Notes: generated by a model from the sequence alone, not told the origin. A stretch of 37,704 nt of DNA from Acidobacteriota bacterium (GCA_003225315.1 QHZD01000048.1:24422-62125), one strand, 5' to 3'. Counted from the first letter of the stretch, positions 1-9,237 are shown. Made by a program: numbers and translations.

Positions 1-287
1 TGATTGAAAAGTATGAAGAGTCGCCCAAGCTGCTGCGCATCGAAGTGGTCATGAACGTGGAGCGCGATTCGCAGAAAAAAATATTGATCGGGCACAAGGG
101 CGAAATGCTGAAAAAAATCGGAACGGAAGCCCGCAAGGAACTTGAGTCCATCCTGGGTAGCAAAGTCTATTTGGGGCTATTTGTTAAAGTCGCGCCGGAT
201 TGGCGGGAAAACCCACAGAAAGTGCGTGAACTTGACTGGAGATATCAACTAGAAGGACTTGCCACGGAGGTAGAAGAGAAAGACTGA
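1..287 (+). CDS. era: GTPase Era, C-terminal KH domain (partial, 5' end outside window)
   Basis: The open frame runs in from the left edge (frame starting at base 3) to TGA at 285-287. The visible ~94 residues are the C-terminal KH domain of Era. Diagnostic stretches are VERDSQKKILIGHKGEMLKK, then IGTEARKELESILGSKVYL, then VKVAPDWRENP near the end. Era is a GTPase that binds the 3' end of 16S rRNA through this KH domain and helps 30S maturation; the G domain lies outside the window. The internal ATG at 51 is not a real start, because the family sequence continues upstream of it. Identification rests on recalled family sequence. Confidence 0.93.
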   Translation, partial: IEKYEESPKLLRIEVVMNVERDSQKKILIGHKGEMLKKIGTEARKELESILGSKVYLGLFVKVAPDWRENPQKVRELDWRYQLEGLATEVEEKD

Positions 288-351
288 GAACCGTGCTAAC
301 GGAGGCCCGTTCTCGCCAGCGTGAAGAAGCACGGGGTTTAGATAATAGGGG

Positions 352-963
352 TTAATAGGCCGCAGGGGCTCCCTGGTGGCCGTATCCACCGAAGGACCAT
401 CGCACACCAAAAGTGGCGTAGAGACCGTAGGAACCATTGGTATGAAGGTCCGCCGTTCCCAGGGGCCTGCTGTAACGTCCCAGCCAATCCACTTGATGTT
501 GCGTGGCGCGCAGTTCAAAGTTCTTCGGCAATTGAAAACCGATTCCGATCGAACGGTCGTAAGCAATTGGCGCCATGGACGCGGTGTAGGTGAGTTGGGG
601 GATATTTCTTCCAAAGCTGAATTTAGGCTGGAAAAATACGAAGAAATGCCGCGCCGCGGTACGGCCCAAGGGTTGAAACTCAATGTACCCGCTGTAGAGA
701 TAGCGAGCGTAGGCCGTGCACGTGGAAGCCGTCCCGCCAGCGCTGGCCGGCTGAGGAAACGTACATCGGCCAAGGTCCGGTTCGTTGTGAGACGGCGCGA
801 CTTCGAAATCCGTGTAGCCACGAACCCAATTGTGCGGGAAAAATGTCCGTGGTGGCGCGGCGAGATTCGATACGCTGGCCGACCCAGCAGTAAGGCTCTG
901 CGCGCGCGCGGCGAAAGCAGAGACGGCCATGGATACAGTCAGACAAATTAAAACTCTCTTCAT
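352..963 (-). CDS. Exported protein of unknown function, probably outer-membrane beta-barrel
   Basis: 203 aa starting at ATG 963, preceded by GGAGG six or so bases upstream. An in-frame TTG 12 nt further upstream overlaps that ribosome site and is unlikely to be used. Residues 1-22 form a classical signal peptide (MKRVLICLTVSMAVSAFAARA then QS). The mature part is rich in alternating aromatic and polar residues, with strand-like stretches (FFVFFQPKFSFG, YGLYATFGVRWSFGG) and two Cys in the first half. This suits a small outer-membrane barrel, but no family is recognised with certainty. PagL-like lipid A deacylase was considered and not supported, since no clear His-Ser catalytic motif is seen. 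It is a lone gene facing era. Confidence 0.72.
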   Translation of the reverse strand: MKRVLICLTVSMAVSAFAARAQSLTAGSASVSNLAAPPRTFFPHNWVRGYTDFEVAPSHNEPDLGRCTFPQPASAGGTASTCTAYARYLYSGYIEFQPLGRTAARHFFVFFQPKFSFGRNIPQLTYTASMAPIAYDRSIGIGFQLPKNFELRATQHQVDWLGRYSRPLGTADLHTNGSYGLYATFGVRWSFGGYGHQGAPAAY

Positions 964-1157
964 CGGGACCTCCAAGTTTCCGACCTACGTCGTGAAAGGG
1001 CCGGCCGGTGAAGAGCGTTCAAAATTTTAGAGAATGAAGCGGCGGTGGACAGGAACGTCCGCGTAGGACCGCGCGTTCAGTCAGTGTTCCAAAGTGTGGG
1101 GCACCGGTGAAATGGATTCTACATGAATTTTGCGCACGGGAAAGAGAGGAATTTGCC

Positions 1158-1182
1158 GCCGTGGCCGCTTCGGCAACACGGC
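1158..1182 (-). terminator. Hairpin just downstream of ntrX
   Basis: GCCGTG (1158-1163) pairs with CACGGC (1177-1182). Inside it GCCG (1164-1167) pairs with CGGC (1171-1174) around a 3-nt loop, with a two-base bulge. It begins 5 nt after the ntrX stop on the minus strand. The following minus-strand bases are only moderately T-rich, so it may be a terminator or an mRNA 3'-end stabiliser. Confidence 0.45.
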
Positions 1183-1186
1183 AATG

Positions 1187-2545
1187 CTAGTCAGGGGCGG
1201 CGATTCCGAGAGACTTCATTTTGCGATAGAGGTGGCTGCGTTCCAGGCCGAGAGCCGTCGCCGTTTGCGTCATGTTCCAGCGATGCTCCTGCAATTTGCG
1301 CAGGATGAATTCGCGCTCGTAGGCGCTGCGCGCCTCGTGCAGCGTTGAGTAAGGATGATGGGGGCTTTCCGCCACTCCGCGGAAAAGCTCGGGCGGAAGG
1401 TGATGCGGCTCGATGCGGGCCTGCGGGCAAACAATGACCAGCCGCTCGACAAGATTTCGCAATTCGCGGACATTTCCTGGCCAGGGATAGCGAATAAGAA
1501 TTTCGGTAGCGGAATCGCTGAGCTCACGCAGTTTCTTTCCGTAGGCGGAACTGAATTCCCCCAAGAAATACCTGGCCAGCGTAGGGATATCCTCCTTGCG
1601 GTCGCGCAAAGCCGGCACGTAAAAGGGAATCACGTTCAGGCGGTAGAAAAGATCCTGGCGAAATGCTCCGCGCGAAATTTCCTGCTCCAGGTGTTTGTTC
1701 GTTGCGGCGATGACGCGCACGTCGACGCTCAAGGTTTCGTTGGAGCCCACGCGCTCGAAGCGCTGTTCCTCAAGCACGCGCAAAACTTTCGATTGCGTGC
1801 GCAGGCTCATGTCGCCGATTTCATCGAGAAAGAGCGAACCGCCGTCGGCTTTTTGAAATTTGCCGATTTTGTCTTCCGTCGCACCGGTAAAGCTGCCCTT
1901 GATGTGGCCGAAGAGCTCAGATTCGATCAGCTCCTCTGGAATCGCGGCGCAATTAACTTCCACAAAAGGGCTTTTGCTGCGAAGGCTCGCGGCATGCAAG
2001 GAGCGCGCAACAAGTTCCTTGCCCGTGCCGCTTTCGCCATAGATTAGGACGCGGCCGTTGGTCGGCGCGGTGACGGCGATCTGCTGGCGCAGCGCCTTCA
2101 TGGGAACGCTTTCGCCGATTACCTGGTAGCGGTAGCCCAGTTCGCTTCGCAGCAACTGGTTTTGCTCTTCCAGGCGGCGCTGTTGAATGGCGTTGCGGAC
2201 GAGAACAATGACCCTTTCGAGCGAGAGCGGCTTCTCGATAAAATCGAAGGCCCCGAGTTTAGTAGCGCGAACTGCTGTCTCGATCGTGCCGTGTCCTGAA
2301 ATCATGATTACGGCGGGCGGGCGCGGTGACGCTTGCAGGCGGCTCAACGCTTCGAGGCCGTCGATCCCCGGGAGCCAGACGTCCAGGAGAACGACTTCAA
2401 AATCGCCTGTGGCGGCGCGTTCCAATGCTTCTTCCGCGGAGCCAACCGCTTCCACTTGGTAGCCCTCGTCCCGGAGAATCGAGGACAGAGATTCACGAAT
2501 GCCGGCCTCGTCGTCCACGACGAGGAGATGTGGTCCAGATGTCAT
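1187..2545 (-). CDS. ntrX: NtrX-like sigma-54-dependent response regulator
   Basis: 452 aa. It has a receiver domain (~5-120; acidic DDE at 11-13, phosphoacceptor D55 in VVLLDVWLPG, K105 in EKP), a sigma-54 AAA+ activation domain (~140-375; Walker A GESGTGKE 170-177, LFLDEIGDM Walker B region), and a C-terminal Fis-type helix-turn-helix (~410-447, ending in ALGLERSHLYRKMKSLG). The sigma-54 contact loop reads GSFTGA (217-222) rather than the usual GAFTGA. The gene overlaps the end of the kinase gene by ATGA, so the two are translationally coupled. Family knowledge: a phosphorylated hexamer remodels sigma-54 RNA polymerase at enhancer-driven promoters; NtrX is linked to nitrogen, redox and envelope control. 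The direct targets here are unknown; the divergent pil genes are candidates only by proximity. Confidence 0.9.
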   Translation of the reverse strand: MTSGPHLLVVDDEAGIRESLSSILRDEGYQVEAVGSAEEALERAATGDFEVVLLDVWLPGIDGLEALSRLQASPRPPAVIMISGHGTIETAVRATKLGAFDFIEKPLSLERVIVLVRNAIQQRRLEEQNQLLRSELGYRYQVIGESVPMKALRQQIAVTAPTNGRVLIYGESGTGKELVARSLHAASLRSKSPFVEVNCAAIPEELIESELFGHIKGSFTGATEDKIGKFQKADGGSLFLDEIGDMSLRTQSKVLRVLEEQRFERVGSNETLSVDVRVIAATNKHLEQEISRGAFRQDLFYRLNVIPFYVPALRDRKEDIPTLARYFLGEFSSAYGKKLRELSDSATEILIRYPWPGNVRELRNLVERLVIVCPQARIEPHHLPPELFRGVAESPHHPYSTLHEARSAYEREFILRKLQEHRWNMTQTATALGLERSHLYRKMKSLGIAAPD

Positions 2546-4788
2546 CGAGTCGTGTCCGATCCATTGTGGTCGGCAAGGGAAGCGGGCGTCAATTCCGCGA
2601 CGGGAAGTTCGATGAGGAAGCGCGACCCTACCGGAAGGTTGTCTTCGACGTGAATGCTGCCGCCGTGTTCGGCAACAATGCGCGCAGCAATGGCCAACCC
2701 GAGACCTGTTCCGCGATCCTTGGTTGAGAACTGTGGGAGGAAGAGTTTGTCTTTGTCTTCCGGCGAAATACCGGTGCCGGTGTCAGAGACGCAGATCACC
2801 ACGGTCTCCGCGTCGGAGTCGGCATTTGTGGCAACCAGGATCTCGCGGTATGGCGAATTCTCCAGCGCCTCCGCCGCATTGTCGATGAGATTCACCACCA
2901 CGCTTCGGAGCAACCCGCCATCGGCGCGAATCGGCGGGAGGTTCTCGGCCAGTGCCGTCTTGAGGGTGATGCCGTCAAGGCGTCCGGAAAATACTTCCAC
3001 TGCCTGATGAACGACGGTGTTGGCATTCGTGGGCACAAGCTTGGCGGTAGGGAAGCGCACGAATTGCGAGAACTCATTGACAAGAGCGGCGAGTGTGGAG
3101 ACCTCACGCTCAATTAGCCGTGAACATTCCTGGACGAGCTTGGCCAATTCCGTGTGACGAGTGGCCATGGGTTGCGAGGGATCACGGCGCTCGAGGAATC
3201 GCAACAAGCGTTGCGCTGAAAGCTGAATGGGTGTTAGAGGGTTCTTGATCTCATGAGCGATTCGCCGCGCGACTTCCTGCCACGCCGCGGATTTCTGCGC
3301 GCGGAGGACCTCCGTCAAGTCGTCGAGAACGAGGACGTAGCCGGTGTTCGCGCGGCGTGGACCCAGGGAACTCACCGTGACAGCAAGATGCAACACACGC
3401 CCAGCAGCAACCGTTTCGATCTCCCGCGAAACCACTCCCATGCGCAAAGATCTGCGCATCAAGTAATGCACGATCCGCGCGGCATCCGTTCCGAGCAGTC
3501 CTTCGAGAGACTGAGATTCAGGCGCCGCGCTGCTAGTTCCGAACATCCTTGAAACGGAACTATTCACGCGAATAATGGCTCCCGCTGCGTCGAGCGAAAT
3601 AACTCCCGTGGGAATGTTTTCCAGAACCGTCTCCATAAGCTGGCGCCGGCGCTCGAGTTCCTGCACCGCTAGCTGAAGGTTTCTAGTGAACTGATCGATT
3701 TGCGAGCGGCTGTCGCGCAACTGGGTGGTCATAGTGTTAAACGAGCGCACCAGTATTCCCAACTCGTCCTGAGCTTGCTCGGGAACCTGGTAATCAAAGT
3801 TGCCGGAGGAAACTTCCCGAGTGCCTTCCGCGAGCGCCTGGATGGGGATGGTGACCTGCTTTGCAAGAAACAACGCCACCCACATGACTGCGGACAAGAG
3901 CAGCACAGTGAAAAGAAGCAGAATCAGCAGCATCTGCCGTTTTAGCGCGCGCAGATCCTGTTTTTCCTGATAATACTCATGCGTCTGGGATTGAATGGTT
4001 GTCAGCCGTTCGAGAACGTCGGCGCTGGTACGATACGCGGCAACGACAGATCCTCCCGGCTGGCCTTCCTGCGAAGAAGCGACACGAGCGGCGAAGTAGC
4101 TCCTTCCACGCGCCGTCCAAACCTCCACTCCACTCGGCAACGATCGCAAGTACTGTCCCGCCACATCCGGCTGCACGCAAATCGCGCCGGTCCGATTTTC
4201 TGGCTGGTTGTCGCAGACGATGCCGCCTTTCACCACTTTCGCGTCACGATCCAGAATCCAGACGGCATCCGCGCCTTTCTCGAATACATGTTGCAGGAAG
4301 TCCGTGCCACGGCGAGTTGCCTCTGCTTGAGCCTGCAATGCCATCCCGCGAAGTCGCGGCAATTGCGCACGCCCCAGATCGTTCAGAAGTTTCTGCGTCT
4401 CGTCGGAAGCGATCTCGAGCGGTTTTGGGAACCACAACAACAGGCTGCGATTGATCAAAGAGTAGCTGACGATGAACATGAAGATGATTGGAAGAAGGGA
4501 AATGGCCATTGCGCCAACGACCATCTTCGTCTTGAAGCGGGCGCCGAGCTGTTCTCTGCTGCGTTCCGCCCATAGGCGCAGAACAGTGCGTGCCAGGATG
4601 AGACCAAAAACGAGAAATGCGGCGGTGATAAAACTGGAAACCGCGTAGAGCACCATCACGTCGCGCCAACTCTTCGGCTCAAACGGCACATTGAGGGAAC
4701 CGAAGGTGAAGACGGCGGCGAGGAGCACCGTCAGAAGGATTCCACCGATGGCGAGACCCCAACGCTGCTTGTTGTCCAATCGACTCAT
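2542..4788 (-). CDS. ntrY: NtrY-like membrane sensor histidine kinase
   Basis: About 748 aa. ATG 4788 is preferred over the adjoining in-frame GTG at 4791; no strong ribosome site favours either. Predicted membrane segments lie near 12-32, 45-67, 90-112 and 285-310, with an extracytoplasmic domain between the third and fourth. Then come a HAMP linker (~310-365), a PAS domain (~385-495) and a HisKA domain with the phospho-accepting His near residue 512 in IAHEIKNPLTPIQLSAQRL. The HATPase_c domain has the N box NLIDNAAEAL, DTGTGI and a GTGLGLAIA G box. The four-segment N terminus plus HAMP-PAS is the NtrY arrangement. It is the upstream member of the pair with ntrX, whose product is its presumed phosphorylation partner. 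Confidence 0.9.
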   Translation of the reverse strand: MSRLDNKQRWGLAIGGILLTVLLAAVFTFGSLNVPFEPKSWRDVMVLYAVSSFITAAFLVFGLILARTVLRLWAERSREQLGARFKTKMVVGAMAISLLPIIFMFIVSYSLINRSLLLWFPKPLEIASDETQKLLNDLGRAQLPRLRGMALQAQAEATRRGTDFLQHVFEKGADAVWILDRDAKVVKGGIVCDNQPENRTGAICVQPDVAGQYLRSLPSGVEVWTARGRSYFAARVASSQEGQPGGSVVAAYRTSADVLERLTTIQSQTHEYYQEKQDLRALKRQMLLILLLFTVLLLSAVMWVALFLAKQVTIPIQALAEGTREVSSGNFDYQVPEQAQDELGILVRSFNTMTTQLRDSRSQIDQFTRNLQLAVQELERRRQLMETVLENIPTGVISLDAAGAIIRVNSSVSRMFGTSSAAPESQSLEGLLGTDAARIVHYLMRRSLRMGVVSREIETVAAGRVLHLAVTVSSLGPRRANTGYVLVLDDLTEVLRAQKSAAWQEVARRIAHEIKNPLTPIQLSAQRLLRFLERRDPSQPMATRHTELAKLVQECSRLIEREVSTLAALVNEFSQFVRFPTAKLVPTNANTVVHQAVEVFSGRLDGITLKTALAENLPPIRADGGLLRSVVVNLIDNAAEALENSPYREILVATNADSDAETVVICVSDTGTGISPEDKDKLFLPQFSTKDRGTGLGLAIAARIVAEHGGSIHVEDNLPVGSRFLIELPVAELTPASLADHNGSDTTR

Positions 4789-5109
4789 CACTTAGCCACA
4801 ATAAGATCGCTGGGTGCGGCGCCCACTTCGGACGAGAAGCCACACGCGCCGCGCACACCGTTGACAATTTTCGTCAGCGGCGTTAGTTCATGGTCAGAGT
4901 ATGTCCATGTTGTTCGTGCAGACATCTCTTTGGCACGATAGCCAGCGTACGGAGGCAAGTCAAGATTTCTACCTGTCCCACATCATTAGGAACCTGCACC
5001 TGTGGGCAGGTATTAGCCACTTCAGAACGGCGCTCGAAATTCTGGCTACCTTCGCGCTCAGCATTTGTTAAGGTGGGCGCTGGGTGCAAACCCGCCGGGA
5101 GTACCGTGG
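4789..5109. other. Divergent intergenic region ntrYX / pilB
   Basis: About 320 nt between the starts of ntrY (-) and pilB (+), so promoters for both should lie here. I found no convincing -35/-10 pair or complete sigma-54 site. A good -24 half, TTGGCACG at about 4930, is followed by GC at the wrong spacing. No RNA gene or coding sequence is evident. Confidence 0.5.
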
Positions 5110-6828
5110 ATGTCCGTCCGTCTGGGCGAAATACTTGTTAAGGAAAGCCTGATCACTCAGGACCAGCTCCAAAAGGCGCTCGAATTTCAGCGCGCCAATG
5201 GAGGCAAGCTGGGAAGCTGCCTGACGAAGATGGGCTTCATAACCGACGATGACATCACTGGAGTGCTCTCCCGCCAATACGGCGTTCCTTCCATTAACCT
5301 GAAGTATTACGAAATCGATCCCAACGTCATCAAGCTCATCCCGCAGGACACTGCGTCGCGCTACCAGGTGATCCCGCTTTCCCGTGTCGGCTCTGTGCTG
5401 ACCATCGCTATGACGGATCCCACCAACGTTTTCGCCATGGACGACATCAAGTTCATGACGGGATTCAACGTAGAACCTGTGGTGGCCTCCGAATCCGCCA
5501 TTGGCGACGCGATTACGCGCTTTTATGGCAGCACATCAACGAATCAAGAAGAGATCAGCAACTTGATGAAGGACCTCGTTGATGAAGAGAACGAGCTGGA
5601 GCTGGCCGCTGAAGAATCAGAGATGGATCTCGCCTCGCTTGAAAAGGCGGCGGAAGAAGCTCCCATCATCAAGCTCGTCAACCTGATCTTGACGGACTCG
5701 GTTAAGCGTGGAGCCAGCGATATCCACATCGAGCCTTACGAGCTCGAAATGCGCGTGAGATTCCGCATTGACGGACAACTTGCCACGGTGATGACCCCGC
5801 CGCTTCGCTTAAAGGATGCCATCACCAGCCGCTTGAAGATCATGGCCAAGCTGGACATTGCGGAAAAACGGCTTCCGCAAGACGGCCGAATCATGATCAA
5901 GTACCGAGCCGAAGGCAAGAAAAAGGAACTGGACTTCCGCGTTTCCACGGTGCCCACGCTCTACGGCGAAAAAGTCGTCATGCGCTTGCTGGACAAGGAA
6001 AACCTCCGGCTGGACATGACCAAGCTCGGATTTGAACCGGAGTCGCTGAAGAAGTTCGAACGCAACATATTGAAGCCTTACGGTATGGTGCTGGTAACCG
6101 GTCCGACGGGATCAGGAAAAACGAACACTCTTTATTCCTCCGTTGCAACGCTCAACACTGTTGACACCAACATTATGACCGCGGAAGACCCGGTCGAATT
6201 TCAATTGGCAGGCATCAACCAAGTGCAGATGAAGGAACAGATCGGCCTGAACTTTGCTGCTGCGCTCCGTGCCTTCTTGCGGCAGGACCCCAATATCATT
6301 CTGGTCGGTGAGATTCGTGACTTTGAAACGGCTGAAATTGGAGTCAAGGCTGCGCTTACGGGCCACTTGGTGCTATCGACTCTGCACACCAATGACGCGC
6401 CTTCGACCATCAGCCGCTTGATGAATATGGGCATCGAACCGTTTCTCGTCGCCACGTCCGTAAACCTGATCTGTGCCCAGCGTCTCGTGCGCCGGATTTG
6501 TTCGAACTGTAAGGAAGAGCTGGAAGTTCCACAGCAGGCATTGATCGATGCGGGCTATACGCCCGAAGAGGTCAAGAGCACCAAGATTTACCATGGCAAG
6601 GGCTGTACAACTTGCAACAAGCGTGGCTACAAGGGCCGCACAGGCCTCTACGAGGTCATGGAAGTTAATGATGAGCTGCGCGAATTGATTCTTGTCGGTG
6701 CTTCGGCGCTGGAGCTGAAGAAGAAAGCGATCGAACAGGGAATGATCACGCTCCGGCGGAGCGGGTTAATCAAAGTGGCCGCGGGACAGACGACCATGGA
6801 AGAAGTCCTGCGCGAAACGGTTTTGTAG
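5110..6828 (+). CDS. pilB: Type IV pilus extension ATPase PilB
   Basis: 572 aa from ATG 5110, preceded by GGGAG at 5097-5101. An earlier in-frame TTG at 5065 adds 15 residues unlike the family. The N terminus is an MshEN-type domain with two repeats, RLGEILVKESLITQDQL and KLGSCLTKMGFITDDDI. In related ATPases this domain binds cyclic di-GMP. The secretion-ATPase core follows: SDIHIEPY, Walker A GPTGSGKT 331-338, VGEIRD with E401, HLVLSTLHTND, then a zinc-binding tetracysteine C464/C467 and C499/C502. PilB hexamers power pilin polymerisation at the inner membrane with PilC. It is the first gene of the pilBTC-SR block, 15 nt before pilT. It differs from the second ATPase at 17544, whose N-terminal domain lacks the two RLG-type repeats. 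Confidence 0.95.
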   Translation: MSVRLGEILVKESLITQDQLQKALEFQRANGGKLGSCLTKMGFITDDDITGVLSRQYGVPSINLKYYEIDPNVIKLIPQDTASRYQVIPLSRVGSVLTIAMTDPTNVFAMDDIKFMTGFNVEPVVASESAIGDAITRFYGSTSTNQEEISNLMKDLVDEENELELAAEESEMDLASLEKAAEEAPIIKLVNLILTDSVKRGASDIHIEPYELEMRVRFRIDGQLATVMTPPLRLKDAITSRLKIMAKLDIAEKRLPQDGRIMIKYRAEGKKKELDFRVSTVPTLYGEKVVMRLLDKENLRLDMTKLGFEPESLKKFERNILKPYGMVLVTGPTGSGKTNTLYSSVATLNTVDTNIMTAEDPVEFQLAGINQVQMKEQIGLNFAAALRAFLRQDPNIILVGEIRDFETAEIGVKAALTGHLVLSTLHTNDAPSTISRLMNMGIEPFLVATSVNLICAQRLVRRICSNCKEELEVPQQALIDAGYTPEEVKSTKIYHGKGCTTCNKRGYKGRTGLYEVMEVNDELRELILVGASALELKKKAIEQGMITLRRSGLIKVAAGQTTMEEVLRETVL

Positions 6829-6843
6829 GACCGAGGGTGAATA

Positions 6844-7962
6844 ATGCCTGGGATCACGCTAAGTGAATTGCTGAAGAAGATGATCGAGATGGGAGGCAGC
6901 GACCTTCACATCACGACGAACAGTGCGCCGCGCGTGCGTGTTCATGGCCGCCTGCGGCCGCTCGACATGCCACCGCTCACCGCCGCGGATACCAAGTCTC
7001 TTGCTTATAGCGTATTAACGGACGCGCAAAAGCACCGCTTCGAAGAGAATCTGGAGCTGGACTTTTCCTTCGGTTTGAAAAACTTGGCGCGCTTCCGCGG
7101 CAACGTTTTTAATCAGCGGGGAGCCGTAGGCGCCGTCTTCCGTACGATTCCGTGGGAAATCAAGGGCTTCGATGCTCTCGGATTACCGCTTGTTGTGAAG
7201 GGGTTGTGCGACAAGCCGCGCGGGCTCGTCCTCGTAACCGGGCCGACGGGCTCCGGTAAATCCACCACGCTCGCCGCCATGCTGGACAAGGTTAACAGCG
7301 AACGCGAAGAGCACATGATCACCATCGAGGATCCCATCGAGTTTCTTCACAATCACAAGAAGTGTCTTGTGAATCAGCGTGAAGTCCACGCCGATACGCA
7401 TTCTTTCGCCAATTCGCTTCGTGCCGCGCTCCGTGAAGATCCCGACGTGGTGCTCATCGGCGAAATGCGCGACCTCGAAACGATTGAGTCGGCGCTTCGG
7501 ATCGCGGAAACCGGCCATTTGACTTTTGCGACGCTGCACACCAATTCAGCGTCTTCCACCATCAATCGTATTATTGACGTTTTTCCTTCGCACCAGCAGC
7601 CGCAGATTCGCGCACAGCTTTCCATGGTGCTGGAAGGCATTCTCTGTCAGGCGCTTCTTCCGCGCGCCGACGGCCGCGGCCGCGCCATGATTATGGAAGT
7701 GCTCATACCGACGCCGGCTATTCGCAACCTGGTCCGCGAAGACAAAATTCACCAGATCTATTCCGCGATGCAGACCGGTACGGGTCAGACGGGGATGCAA
7801 ACTTTTAATCAGGGACTGGCGAACGCGTACTTCCAGAAAATGATCACTCTGGATATGGCGCTCTCGCGTTCTTCGAATCCCGATGAATTGCAGGACATGA
7901 TCAACCGCGGTGTTTCGACACCTGGAAGCGGAAGTAAGGCCCCGGTAGTCACGAAACGCTAA
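6844..7962 (+). CDS. pilT: Type IV pilus retraction ATPase PilT
   Basis: 372 aa, ATG preceded by GAGGGTGA. It shows the PilT layout: a short N-terminal PAS-like domain (GGSDLHITTNSAPRVRVHGRL), Walker A GPTGSGKS 133-140, VLIGEMRDLET, and HLTFATLHTNSA. The C-terminal AIRNLVRE motif is the PilT signature needed for retraction in studied systems, and it separates this from PilB-type ATPases, which also carry the zinc Cys pairs missing here. It lies between pilB and pilC. Its presence argues that the pilus in this cluster is retractile and can support twitching motility or DNA uptake. Confidence 0.96.
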   Translation: MPGITLSELLKKMIEMGGSDLHITTNSAPRVRVHGRLRPLDMPPLTAADTKSLAYSVLTDAQKHRFEENLELDFSFGLKNLARFRGNVFNQRGAVGAVFRTIPWEIKGFDALGLPLVVKGLCDKPRGLVLVTGPTGSGKSTTLAAMLDKVNSEREEHMITIEDPIEFLHNHKKCLVNQREVHADTHSFANSLRAALREDPDVVLIGEMRDLETIESALRIAETGHLTFATLHTNSASSTINRIIDVFPSHQQPQIRAQLSMVLEGILCQALLPRADGRGRAMIMEVLIPTPAIRNLVREDKIHQIYSAMQTGTGQTGMQTFNQGLANAYFQKMITLDMALSRSSNPDELQDMINRGVSTPGSGSKAPVVTKR

Positions 7963-8025
7963 GAGAAACGAAATTGGCTGAAAGGCCATATGCCCAAGAA
8001 ATTGAAAGACTGAGGAGGCAAGAAA

Positions 8026-9237
8026 ATGCCGGACTATAAATATCAGGGAACTAGCCGCTCCGGCGGCAGCGTCAGTGGGGTGATGACCGCCTCGAACAAG
8101 ACCGAACTGACGAGCCTGCTGAAGCGTCAGCAGATTACTGCGACGAAAATGACCGAGAAGGGGAAAGAATTCAACATTCCTACCTTTGGCGGAGGCGTCA
8201 GTGCTAAAGAGCTGGCGATTTTCACGCGTCAGTTCTCGGTCATGATCGATGCCGGTCTACCGCTCGTTCAGTGTCTCGAGATTCTTGCAGGTCAGCAAGA
8301 GAACAAGTTCTTTCAAAAAATCCTGGCAGGGACACGTGGCCAGGTCGAAGGCGGTGCAACGCTTTCCGCCGCGATGCGCAGTTCGCCGAAGGCTTTTGAC
8401 GCTTTGTACGTGAACATGGTGGAGGCGGGCGAGACCGGCGGTATTCTGGATACCATTTTGCAACGCCTCTCGACCTACATTGAAAAGAACGTAAAACTGC
8501 AGCGCGCCGTCAAGTCTGCCCTCGTATATCCGGTGGGCGTCTTGACCGTGGCCGGCAGCGTTATTACCTTGTTGCTGTGGAAAGTTGTGCCGATTTTCGC
8601 CACCTTGTTTGCCGGCCTTGGCGTGGACTTGCCGCTGCCCACGAAAATCGTCATTGCGATGAGCAACTTCGTCGGCAGCATTTTTGGCTTCCTCATCGTT
8701 GTGGCTATGGCGGGCAGCATCTTCGGTTTGAAGGTCTGGTATGGCACTCCCCAAGGCCGTTTCGTGCTTGATACCATTGTCCTGAAGCTTCCAGTTCTTG
8801 GCATCCTGATGAGAAAGATTGCCGTGGCCCGGTTTACGCGAACGCTCGGCACTTTGATCTCCAGCGGCGTGCCCATCCTTGAGGGCCTGGACATCACGGC
8901 AAGGACGGCGGGAAACGCGGTCGTCGAGAGGGCTTTGCAGAAGGTGAGAAAATCCCTCGAGGAAGGCAAGTCACTCACCGAGCCTCTCAAAGAATCCGAA
9001 GTGTTTCCGGGCATGGTCACGCAGATGATTGCCGTCGGCGAACAGACCGGCGCAATGGATGCCATGCTTCAGAAAATCGCCGACTTCTACGAAGAAGAAG
9101 TGGACGCGGCAGTGAAAGACTTGCTGACCGCTCTTGAGCCAATCATGATCGTATTCCTCGGCCTGGTTGTCGGCGGCGTGGTCATCTCCATGTACTTGCC
9201 GCTGTTCTCGCTCATCGGCAAGCTGGCTAATCACTAG
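8026..9237 (+). CDS. pilC: Type IV pilus inner-membrane platform protein PilC
   Basis: 403 aa with a strong ribosome site (GAGGAGG) before ATG 8026. The N terminus MPDYKYQGTSRSGGSVSG is the usual PilC/GspF opening. Two T2SSF repeats follow (~65-188 and ~268-390), each beginning with an AxFTRQFSVMIDAGLP or ARFTRTLGTLISSGVP type motif. Hydrophobic segments lie near 170-195, 215-235 and at the C terminus (IMIVFLGLVVGGVVISMYLP). PilC couples PilB and PilT to the growing pilus. A 63-nt gap separates it from pilT and 111 nt from pilS. A paralogue lies at 16325. Confidence 0.95.
   Translation: MPDYKYQGTSRSGGSVSGVMTASNKTELTSLLKRQQITATKMTEKGKEFNIPTFGGGVSAKELAIFTRQFSVMIDAGLPLVQCLEILAGQQENKFFQKILAGTRGQVEGGATLSAAMRSSPKAFDALYVNMVEAGETGGILDTILQRLSTYIEKNVKLQRAVKSALVYPVGVLTVAGSVITLLLWKVVPIFATLFAGLGVDLPLPTKIVIAMSNFVGSIFGFLIVVAMAGSIFGLKVWYGTPQGRFVLDTIVLKLPVLGILMRKIAVARFTRTLGTLISSGVPILEGLDITARTAGNAVVERALQKVRKSLEEGKSLTEPLKESEVFPGMVTQMIAVGEQTGAMDAMLQKIADFYEEEVDAAVKDLLTALEPIMIVFLGLVVGGVVISMYLPLFSLIGKLANH

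Noticed and set aside
376-951. 191-codon plus-strand frame
   Set aside because: Opposite a minus-strand gene that has a good ribosome site and signal peptide; the plus frame has neither.
1355-2047. 230-codon plus-strand frame
   Set aside because: Antisense to ntrX, whose AAA+ motifs are clear.
4925-4950. Possible sigma-54 promoter before pilB (TTGGCACG)
   Set aside because: The -24 half is excellent, but the next GC is 11 rather than 10 bases after GG and there is no TTGC box.
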